Position numbers and translations under genes: made by a program. Shown piece after piece: positions 1-5,128 of a stretch of DNA of 5,332 bases. Every line of letters begins with the position of its first letter. Position 1 is the stretch's first letter. The notes under the pieces are model-generated. The model ran no database searches and was not told the origin of the DNA. It was given only the letters and a program-made list of their open reading frames with translations. The stretch is from Deltaproteobacteria bacterium (GTDB lineage: Bacteria; Desulfobacterota; Deferrimicrobia; Deferrimicrobiales; Deferrimicrobiaceae). The stretch covers positions 1 to 5,332 of the forward strand of contig JAJZRM010000219.1 of the NCBI GenBank assembly GCA_021802685.1. Direction: 5' to 3'.

Positions 1-63
1 CAGGGCGAAAAGGGACAGCAACGCCGCGGCGGCGCGCGCCGCGGAAAGATCCTCCCGCCCCAT
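1..63 (-). CDS. Partial CDS, N-terminus of a probably exported or membrane protein
   Basis: Only the first 21 codons lie in the window; the gene continues past base 1. Reading leftward from ATG at 63-61 gives MGREDLSAARAAAALLSLFAL, a short polar stretch with arginine followed by an Ala/Leu-rich run. That looks like the n- and h-regions of a signal peptide or the start of a membrane segment. The start lies 8 nt after the stop of the YVTN lipoprotein gene (72-1475) on the same strand. A purine-rich AAAGG within the end of that gene, about 10 nt before the ATG, could be the ribosome binding site, so the two are probably co-transcribed and perhaps translationally coupled. No family can be assigned from this fragment. 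The start is plausible but not proven. Confidence 0.5.
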   Translation of the reverse strand, partial: MGREDLSAARAAAALLSLFAL

Positions 64-71
64 GCCGGCGG

Positions 72-1475
72 TTACCTTTCTCCCATCATGGTCACCCTGA
101 AGGGATCTCCGGCCACCTCGACCTCCATCGCTTTCGCCTTCCCGACAAGGTGGATCGCGCTCACCTCGTTCGTCCCGGAGGAAACGACGAAGAGGTTGTT
201 CCCCTCCCCGTCGATCGTCAGGTACGAAGCGTCCGACCCCGTCCGGTAGGAATCGATGGGCAGGAACGAGAACGGATCGTAGATCGCCACCTCCCCGGTC
301 CCGCGCCTCGCCAGGTAGATCAGGTCGGTCCTGGGATCCACCTTCAGCGCCATGCCGCCGGTTCCCACGTAGACCCTGCGCAAGATGGAAAGGGTGGTCG
401 CGTCGAACACGCTGAGGTACGGCGAGTACCCGTGCAGGACATACAACCGGTTCCCGGCCCGGTTGAACTCCCCCCGCACCGGGCCGGAATCGGTGGCGAC
501 GGTGGCCGCCACCGCCAATGCCCCGAGGTCGAGGACGGAAATCGTATTGGAGAGCGTGTTGAACACGTACGCCCTTCGCCCGGCGCGGTCGACCAGGATG
601 GATTGCGGACCGCTGCCGACCTGGATCTTCCGAATTTCGCTCAGGGTGGCCGCATCCACGACGCTCACCGTGTTCGAACCGGTGTTCGCCGTCAACAACG
701 TTTTTCCGTCCGGCGTCAGGGCCAGCTCCTCGGGCCGGTCCCCGATGGTGAGCGCTCCCCGGTGAATTACGTCCGAACCGAGGAGGTCGATCGTCTCCAG
801 GGCGTCATCTCCGGAAATCGCGACGTACGCCCTGCGCAACGCGGTGTTCAGCGCCATCCCGGCCGGCGAGTTCCCGGTGGGAACGACGGCGACCACCTTC
901 CCGGTCAGTTTGTCGAACACGGTGACCGTATTCCCGCCCCGGCTGGTCACCAGCCCGATCAGCCCCGTCGCGAGCTTTCCCGGGATCTCGGCGGAAAACA
1001 GGGGCGCGAACCGGATTCCGTCGGGCAACGACTCCCGGTAACGGAATCCGAGGGATATGACCTGCGCCTTTTTCCGCGCGATCGAAAAGGGTATGGACGT
1101 CATCGGGTTCTCGTCGGCCACCGGAAGCGCGGAAGGTCCTTCCTCCCCTCGCAACGTGGCGTCCTTTACCCGAAACGAGAATCCGAGATACTGTCCTGGC
1201 GGAAGCTCCCCGGAGGCGAGAATCCTGTCCCGCTTCATCTCCTTGCCGAGGACCTCTTCGAGATGCAGGGAAACGGGAACCGCGCTTCCGTCTCCCCTGA
1301 CGGCGGAGATCCCCTCCAGCCGGAACGCCAGCCGGTCGGCCTCCGGGGACAGGGACTGGAGGTACACGAACACCTGGCCGTTCTCCTCCAGCCGTGGCTT
1401 CACCAGGGAGGGCCTGGCCTGGCAGGCGAAGGACAGCAGGGAAACCAGGGAAAGCGCCGCAAACACCCTCGCCAT
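72..1475 (-). CDS. Lipoprotein with seven-bladed YVTN beta-propeller
   Basis: The protein has 467 residues. The N-terminus has a hydrophobic segment ending in LLSFAC, a lipobox-like site with Cys18 as the likely lipidated residue, which predicts an envelope lipoprotein. Residues about 30-165 form a beta-rich domain (for example GQVFVYLQSLSPEADRLAF and SGELPPGQYLGFSFRV) resembling DUF4382-type sandwich domains; that match is from memory and tentative. Residues about 171-467 hold seven repeats of roughly 42 residues with the YVTN/SMP30-like pattern, such as TPDGKTLLTANTGSNTVSVVD and RRAYVFNTLSNTISVLD, enough for a closed seven-bladed propeller. No CxxCH heme site is present. AAAGGA lies 8 nt before the ATG. 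The gene follows the OmcS-like gene but is separated from it by a terminator hairpin, so it may be read by leakage or from its own promoter. Function is unknown; the context suggests an accessory surface or scaffold role in electron transfer. Confidence 0.88.
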   Translation of the reverse strand: MARVFAALSLVSLLSFACQARPSLVKPRLEENGQVFVYLQSLSPEADRLAFRLEGISAVRGDGSAVPVSLHLEEVLGKEMKRDRILASGELPPGQYLGFSFRVKDATLRGEEGPSALPVADENPMTSIPFSIARKKAQVISLGFRYRESLPDGIRFAPLFSAEIPGKLATGLIGLVTSRGGNTVTVFDKLTGKVVAVVPTGNSPAGMALNTALRRAYVAISGDDALETIDLLGSDVIHRGALTIGDRPEELALTPDGKTLLTANTGSNTVSVVDAATLSEIRKIQVGSGPQSILVDRAGRRAYVFNTLSNTISVLDLGALAVAATVATDSGPVRGEFNRAGNRLYVLHGYSPYLSVFDATTLSILRRVYVGTGGMALKVDPRTDLIYLARRGTGEVAIYDPFSFLPIDSYRTGSDASYLTIDGEGNNLFVVSSGTNEVSAIHLVGKAKAMEVEVAGDPFRVTMMGER

Positions 1476-1530
1476 TTCTTTGATCCTTTCCCGGCAGGTC
1501 CTGATCGGTAAATTACTAACACATCATGTG

Positions 1531-1571
1531 CGGAAAAGGGGGGCCGGAATATTTCCGGCCCCCCCTTTCCG
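1531..1571 (-). terminator. Intrinsic terminator downstream of the OmcS-like gene
   Basis: Arms at 1531-1549 and 1553-1571 are complementary over 19 bp, with one G-T wobble and a three-base TAT centre. On the minus strand the helix ends in a C6 run followed by TTTT and is preceded by AAA opposite it, the usual look of a GC-rich intrinsic terminator. It begins 46 nt after the OmcS stop codon. The near symmetry means it could also stop transcription entering from the other side. Confidence 0.8.
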
Positions 1572-1617
1572 TCACCCTGTCGCCGGGCTCAGGAAATGCC
1601 CGGCGATCCGAAAACGA

Positions 1618-2877
1618 TCAGTCTTGCGCGTGGCACTTGTTGCAGAGCACTCTCTGGTAAGACGCGAACTTGGTGACCGGGCGGTCGTAGTAGGCCGCCT
1701 GGGTCTCCGCACCCAACCGGCCGCGGGCGAACTGCGGAACCGTCGGGGTGGTGTCCGTTCCAGGGAAGAGGCTGTTGTAGGTCATGAACTCGCCTTCCAT
1801 GTTCCACCGGAGACCGAATTCCCAGCCGGACGCATGCGCGCGGTGGCAGGACATGCAGTTGACCTGGTCGGAGGTGGCGGGGCCGCCGAGCTGCGAGTCG
1901 TTGTTCTGCGCGAGGCCCGCGAGCACGGTGTAGTCGGACGAATTCGTGGAGAAGGGCGTAAGAGAGGAGAACGAGGAAGCGGCCACTCCGGTCATGTCGC
2001 CGGACTTCACGTACTGGCCGTAGATGGTCGCGATCGAGGAGCCGACGCCCTGGTCGATCGGGTGGACGTAGTTCCCGCTGCTGTGCATCCCCGTATGGCA
2101 GGTGCCGCACCAGGTGCCCCATGCGTTGTGCCCGCCCGTGGTGGCGACGCCGTACGCGACGCGGGTCTGGGTCGCCGCCTCGGTCCGGTTGTAGGAGGAA
2201 GGAACCTTCGCGGCGGGGACGCCGGTGAAGGTGATGCCGTCCTTGGTGTAGCCGGCGCCGGCGAGGAGCCGGTAGACGCCGACCGCCCCCGTGCCGTCGG
2301 GCTCGTTCGTGGCGGCGGTATAGGAACCGGACGCCTTGATCGGCGCGCCGGTCGTGGCGACCGTGCCGCCGACCAGTCTGCGGTACTTTCCGTGCGGATC
2401 ATGGCAGGAGTTGCAGGCGAGCTGTGCGGAGGGGAACGTCCCGCCGGGGGCGGCGGCGTTCACGCCGTCCACGGCGTAACCGAAGTCGGCGGCGATGATG
2501 TTGTGCCCATGGGTGTCGCCGTCCTCGTTGATCGTGGTGCCGCGCACCACGAAGGTGTAGTCCTTCTTCAGCCAGCCGAAGTCGCCGCCCGGGGTGCGCT
2601 GCAGCGGGGCGGTGCCCGCAGGCATGTCGCCGGGGGCGGTGCTGATGTGGTAGCTGGCGGGACCGGTGTCGCCTGCGTGCTCATGGCAGGTGAGGCACGC
2701 CGAGCTCTGGTCGGTTCCGACCAGGAGGAACGTCCCGCCGGCGGCGGGGCTGTGCATGCTGTGGCAGCCGCCGCATTCGGCGACGCCGCCCGAGTGGAAC
2801 GAATAGGCGGTGGTTGCCACGCCGACCGCCACGAGGGCGGCAAGAACGGCCAAGAGTGTGACCTTTGCGACTTTCAT
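1618..2877 (-). CDS. omcS: OmcS-like hexaheme c-type cytochrome (nanowire subunit)
   Basis: The protein has 419 residues (G. sulfurreducens OmcS has about 430). A signal peptide of about 26 residues ends TAYS before mature FHSGG. Six CxxCH sites attach heme c: C35-H39, C61-H65, C155-H159, C257-H261, C341-H345 and C412-H416, the OmcS number and order. Segments I recognise from OmcS include HAGDTGPASYHISTA, DMPAGTAPLQ, PGGDFGW, CHDPHGKYRR, YNRTEA-TQTRVAYG, CHRAHASG and the C-terminal LCNKCHA. Spare histidines at 28, 42, 67, 77, 125, 162, 265, 272 and 348 can supply distal ligands. His42 is mature residue 16; in the OmcS filament structure that histidine ligates a heme of the next subunit, so polymerisation is plausible. 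The start is fixed by the signal peptide and the ribosome binding site AAGGAGGAG. A GEMM-I riboswitch precedes the gene and a terminator follows it. Expected role: extracellular electron transport to metal oxides, electrodes or partner cells. Confidence 0.93.
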   Translation of the reverse strand: MKVAKVTLLAVLAALVAVGVATTAYSFHSGGVAECGGCHSMHSPAAGGTFLLVGTDQSSACLTCHEHAGDTGPASYHISTAPGDMPAGTAPLQRTPGGDFGWLKKDYTFVVRGTTINEDGDTHGHNIIAADFGYAVDGVNAAAPGGTFPSAQLACNSCHDPHGKYRRLVGGTVATTGAPIKASGSYTAATNEPDGTGAVGVYRLLAGAGYTKDGITFTGVPAAKVPSSYNRTEAATQTRVAYGVATTGGHNAWGTWCGTCHTGMHSSGNYVHPIDQGVGSSIATIYGQYVKSGDMTGVAASSFSSLTPFSTNSSDYTVLAGLAQNNDSQLGGPATSDQVNCMSCHRAHASGWEFGLRWNMEGEFMTYNSLFPGTDTTPTVPQFARGRLGAETQAAYYDRPVTKFASYQRVLCNKCHAQD

Positions 2878-2879
2878 TT

Positions 2880-2888
2880 CTCCTCCTT
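2880..2888 (-). promoter_or_regulatory. Shine-Dalgarno of the OmcS-like gene, possible riboswitch target
   Basis: The minus strand reads AAGGAGGAG just before the ATG at 2877, a strong site with a short spacer. Its GGAGGAG (2886-2880) is exactly complementary to CTCCTCC at 2983-2977, which overlaps the 5' strand of riboswitch helix P1. This makes it the likely point of control. Confidence 0.8.
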
Positions 2889-2894
2889 CGTTTT

Positions 2895-2980
2895 CTCCGG
2901 CAGCCGGGCCGTCCTTCCTCTTCCCGAAGGACCCCTAAGCTTTGCGCCCCCACCTTACGATGGGTTTACCTTTTTCGGAG
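2895..2980 (-). promoter_or_regulatory. GEMM-I (cyclic dinucleotide) riboswitch aptamer
   Basis: The aptamer runs from 2980 to 2895 on the minus strand and shows the GEMM-I landmarks in order. P1 is CTCCG (2980-2976) with CGGAG (2899-2895). Then come GGTAAACC (2970-2963) and helix CCCATC/GGTGGG (2964-2959 with 2954-2949) capped by GTAA, a GNRA tetraloop. GGCGCAAAGC follows (2948-2939), then a 7-bp helix GTCCTTC/GAAGGAC (2932-2926 with 2917-2911), then GCCCGGCTGCC (2909-2899). AGCT can pair with GGCT where other members pair AGCC with GGCT or GGUU, so the core helix is kept. The family binds c-di-GMP or 3',3'-cGAMP. The base aligning with specificity position 20 (2970) is G, as in c-di-GMP binders; Geobacter cGAMP-type members carry A. 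The aptamer ends only 7 nt before the ribosome binding site, with no room for a terminator, so translational control is likely. Confidence 0.88.
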
Positions 2981-3083
2981 GAGTCTGGGGGTTGACCGCA
3001 TCTTTCATACGAAGACCCTTATCGATTCCCCGATCCTTCCTTTCGGGCATCCCCGAACCGCCTACCACCTCCTTCCCTTTCAT
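2955..3083 (-). CDS. Possible 42-codon leader ORF running into the riboswitch
   Basis: The minus strand has GGGAGG (3096-3091), a 7-nt spacer, ATG at 3083-3081, and an open frame of 42 codons ending in TAA at 2957-2955. It starts 24 nt after the NHL gene stop, so it could be read on the same transcript. The peptide begins MKGKEVVGGSGMPERKD and is lysine- and glycine-rich, with no signal peptide, membrane segment or heme motif; I recognise no family. Its stop codon is the TAA of the GTAA tetraloop inside the aptamer, so translating ribosomes would invade P1. It could be a leader peptide that couples translation to folding. It could equally be chance, since this purine-rich leader contains several Shine-Dalgarno-like runs and the codon content is not distinctive. 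Confidence 0.35.
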   Translation of the reverse strand: MKGKEVVGGSGMPERKDRGIDKGLRMKDAVNPQTPPKKVNPS

Positions 3084-3107
3084 GAGTTGACCTCCCGTGC
3101 CCCCGCT

Positions 3108-4097
3108 TCAGTCGTTGGTGACGGAAAAAACCGACACCCCTTTATTCCTGACCTGGGTCACATAGAGTTTCCCCGCGTTTCCCACCGCGACCTCGTTCGG
3201 CCGGATCAGGTTCGCCGGCTTGTCCCCCCGGTACCCGAACTCCCGCTGGAACCGGAACTCCTTGTCGAAAACCATCACCACGCTCCGGAGCCGTTCCACC
3301 ACGAGGTAGTTCCCCTGGTCGTCCTTCGCGATCCCGCTCACCACGCCGAACATCCCCGGGGCGGAACCGGCCTTCCCGAAGGAGGCCACCGTTTTCCCTT
3401 CCTGCGAGACGACGTACGCCCGGAACAGCACCGGCACCGTGAACAACATGTTCCCCTCGGCGTCCAGGTTGAACCCGAAGATCTCGGTGTTCGGCCGGTC
3501 CTTCCCGGGAATTTCGAGAATCTCGGCGAGGTCGTATCCCTTCCGGAACGCCCCGTCCCGGTCCGTCACGACGACCTGCATCTTCGCGCTGCTCAAGAAC
3601 AGGAACCGGCCGTCCCGGTAGTACATGTAGTTCGGGAAGAACCGGGAGAATTCGGCGGGCAGGTTCGTCAACTTCCGTTTCGCTTTCACGTCGCCACGGT
3701 AGTTGCACTGTATGAGGTAATACTTCGGGTCCTCCGGATGGGAAAGGTCGAAGGAGAGCAGGAACAGGTCGCCCTTTTCGTCGACCGCCAGGTCGTAGAT
3801 CGATTCGAGTTCGGGATTGTCCCCGAACCAGAAGAACTCCATGCCGTTTTCGTTGAAGACGCGGACGATGCCCCGGTCCACGACGTAGACTTCACCCCGG
3901 GACCGGTCCACGCGGACCCTGACGTCGCTGTACGGCACTTTCCCGTGGAAATTCGCCAAGCTGTACAGGAAGGTGGAATTCACCTCGGCGCCGGCCTGGG
4001 CCGGGAAGGGGGTCAGGAACAAGCCTGTCGCCAGGGCCAGGACCAGATATTTCGCAATGGCGTCTCTCATGGCAAGCGACCAAGGAGCAAGTGACAT
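3108..4097 (-). CDS. Exported NHL-repeat six-bladed beta-propeller protein
   Basis: The protein has 329 residues. A signal peptide ends PAQA before GAEVNS (cleavage after residue 35), so it is exported. The rest forms six NHL-like blades, at about residues 56-92, 98-145, 150-190, 205-241, 248-290 and 296-329. Typical segments are RVDRSRGEVYVVDRGIVRVF, LAVDEKGDLFLLSFD and RPNEVAVGNAGKLYVTQV. There is no heme site and no catalytic motif I recognise. Two starts are possible. ATG at 4097 gives nine extra residues (MSLAPWSLA). ATG at 4070 (MRDAIAKYLVLALATG) gives a more usual signal peptide. Neither has a clear Shine-Dalgarno. A TATGAT sequence at 4135-4130 could be a -10 box but has no good -35. 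From memory, an NHL-repeat gene also adjoins omcS in Geobacter, so a role in cytochrome secretion, assembly or surface attachment is plausible but unproven. Confidence 0.88.
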   Translation of the reverse strand: MSLAPWSLAMRDAIAKYLVLALATGLFLTPFPAQAGAEVNSTFLYSLANFHGKVPYSDVRVRVDRSRGEVYVVDRGIVRVFNENGMEFFWFGDNPELESIYDLAVDEKGDLFLLSFDLSHPEDPKYYLIQCNYRGDVKAKRKLTNLPAEFSRFFPNYMYYRDGRFLFLSSAKMQVVVTDRDGAFRKGYDLAEILEIPGKDRPNTEIFGFNLDAEGNMLFTVPVLFRAYVVSQEGKTVASFGKAGSAPGMFGVVSGIAKDDQGNYLVVERLRSVVMVFDKEFRFQREFGYRGDKPANLIRPNEVAVGNAGKLYVTQVRNKGVSVFSVTND

Positions 4098-4196
4098 GCC
4101 AATGATTTAAAGGAAATAATTCGTTTAAAATCATATAGTTGTTATGCGGTGAATACAGTATGCTCCGGCGATCCGGGGATAATACCGGCGGGAGTT

Positions 4197-4272
4197 GGGG
4201 ATTTCACCGATTGGGGAATTCCCCGGTCCGATCGGGTGATTTCACCAGATTTCGCATGGGGGGGAAGTCACC
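4197..4272. promoter_or_regulatory. Cluster of four related 12-bp dyads, candidate operators
   Basis: Four copies of a GGKGAWKTCMCC-like sequence lie in the 268-bp region between the divergent genes: GGGGATTTCACC (4197-4208), GGGGAATTCCCC (4213-4224, a perfect palindrome), GGTGATTTCACC (4235-4246, a GGTGA/TCACC dyad) and GGGGAAGTCACC (4261-4272). Start-to-start spacings are 16, 22 and 26 bp. The cluster lies about 75-150 bp upstream of the sigma-54-like motif at 4347, a usual place for activator sites. The left part (4098-4160) is AT-rich and probably holds the leftward promoter. I see no gene in 4098-4365. The protein that would bind is not known. Confidence 0.45.
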
Positions 4273-4346
4273 CGCCATGGGGCGATATCCGCTGAAAATC
4301 CTATTTACAAGCCTTTTTCCCACCCGTGGCATTCCTTTGAATAAAT

Positions 4347-4362
4347 CGGTATAAATATTGCT
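4347..4362 (+). promoter_or_regulatory. Weak sigma-54-like promoter motif before the response regulator
   Basis: CGGTATAAATATTGCT has the invariant GG-N10-GC spacing and a perfect -12 element TTGCT. Its -24 half, CGGTAT, matches TGGCAC at only three of six bases. Transcription would begin near 4372, after the ATG at 4366, which would favour a start at the ATG at 4375 or 4384. The overlapping TATAAAT could instead be a sigma-70 -10 box. Confidence 0.28.
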
Positions 4363-4365
4363 GAA

Positions 4366-5064
4366 ATGAAACGCATGCCCTCGATGAACGTTCTCATCGT
4401 CGACGACGACAGCCTGTTCTGCTGGGCGCTTCAGAAGGAATTGACCTTCCATCACCTGAACCCGTACATCGCCAACACGGGGCAGGAGTGCCTGAGAGCG
4501 GTAAAGAATAACCGCTTCGACCTGCTGTTTCTGGACATCCACCTCCCCGATGCGGACGGGATCGACCTGCTTTCGAAAATCCGGAAGATCTCCCCCGGCA
4601 CCCGGGTCGTCGTCATCAGTTGGGACGGGAGCACCCGGAACAAGGAGTCCGCCATGGCGGCCGGAGCGGAACAGTTCCTGGAGAAACCGTTCGACATCGG
4701 CGTGGTCACGCGGTTCATCACCGGCGCGTTCCGAAAAGATCCCTGCCAGCGAAAGACATTCCGTTATCTGTGCAACTTTCCTCTCCGCATCTCCATCCTC
4801 GACCCGTCTCCCGAAGAGGCGCAGTTCAACCTCGGAAGCATGCGGGGCACCGCGGTAGACATCGGGCGGGAAGGTATCCGGCTGACGACGGATTATCCGT
4901 TGAGAGCGGGCCAGGGCGTCCGCTTGAGGACCGAGGCCGAACCCGATCCGTTCTCGAAAATGATCCCCGGCGGGGTCTGCGCGGAAGTGGTCTGGGCGAA
5001 TGCCCGCGACAACCTGTCCACCGCCGGGTTGCGGTTCCTCGCCGAACCTCCACGATTCTCCTAA
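4366..5064 (+). CDS. Response regulator, receiver domain plus PilZ-like domain
   Basis: The protein has 232 residues and is probably cytoplasmic. Residues about 7-122 form a receiver domain with every key residue: acidic pair D13/D14, phospho-acceptor D57 in LLFLDIHLP, S85 at the switch position and K107 in LEKPFD. It should accept phosphate from a histidine kinase not in this window. Residues about 127-232 look like a PilZ domain. R129-KTF-R133 fits the RxxxR motif, and D165-IGREG-170 fits [D/N]xSxxG except that Gly replaces Ser, so c-di-GMP binding is possible but uncertain. There is no DNA-binding domain, so output is likely by protein contact. ATGs at 4366, 4375 and 4384 are all possible, none with a good ribosome binding site; the third (MNVLIVDDD) is the usual receiver start. 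The gene diverges from the NHL-OmcS set and precedes the second cytochrome by 64 nt, suggesting control of electron-transfer or surface functions. Confidence 0.87.
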   Translation: MKRMPSMNVLIVDDDSLFCWALQKELTFHHLNPYIANTGQECLRAVKNNRFDLLFLDIHLPDADGIDLLSKIRKISPGTRVVVISWDGSTRNKESAMAAGAEQFLEKPFDIGVVTRFITGAFRKDPCQRKTFRYLCNFPLRISILDPSPEEAQFNLGSMRGTAVDIGREGIRLTTDYPLRAGQGVRLRTEAEPDPFSKMIPGGVCAEVVWANARDNLSTAGLRFLAEPPRFS

Positions 5065-5090
5065 AGGTTTCCCGCCGGCCGGCCGATCTT

Positions 5091-5122
5091 TCTCCTGTAC
5101 GCGGTGATTTCCGCACAGGAGA
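5091..5122 (+). promoter_or_regulatory. Hairpin that hides the ribosome binding site of the second cytochrome
   Basis: TCTCCTGT (5091-5098) is exactly complementary to ACAGGAGA (5115-5122). Inside this, GCGG (5101-5104) pairs with CCGC (5111-5114) around the loop TGATTT, leaving only AC (5099-5100) bulged. The 8+4-bp helix contains the whole Shine-Dalgarno AGGAG (5117-5121), which sits 7 nt before the ATG at 5129. Closed, the hairpin should reduce translation. There is no U-run, so it is not a terminator. Confidence 0.6.
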
Positions 5123-5128
5123 CGTTCC

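Noticed and set aside
1520..1530. Short palindrome CACATCATGTG next to the terminator
   Set aside because: A single 5-bp dyad, not repeated elsewhere in the window; too little to call an operator.
3042..3057. Inverted repeat TTCGGG/CCCGAA with a four-base loop between the NHL gene and the riboswitch
   Set aside because: The stem is only 6 bp and no T-run follows on either strand, so I do not call a terminator.
1057..3090. Long open frame on the plus strand opposite the cytochrome gene (677 codons)
   Set aside because: It lies antisense to genes with clear signal peptides, heme motifs and repeats, and its translation is Arg/Gly/Val-rich low-complexity sequence without recognisable domains, as expected for a shadow frame in GC-rich DNA.
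2865..4094. Plus-strand open frame of 409 codons opposite the NHL gene
   Set aside because: Its composition (His, Pro, Arg, Val-rich) mirrors the antisense of the NHL gene, and it has no domain or ribosome binding site I can support.
5077..5084. GGCCGGCC palindrome after the response regulator stop
   Set aside because: It has no loop and no following T-run, and such GC palindromes are expected by chance in DNA of this composition.
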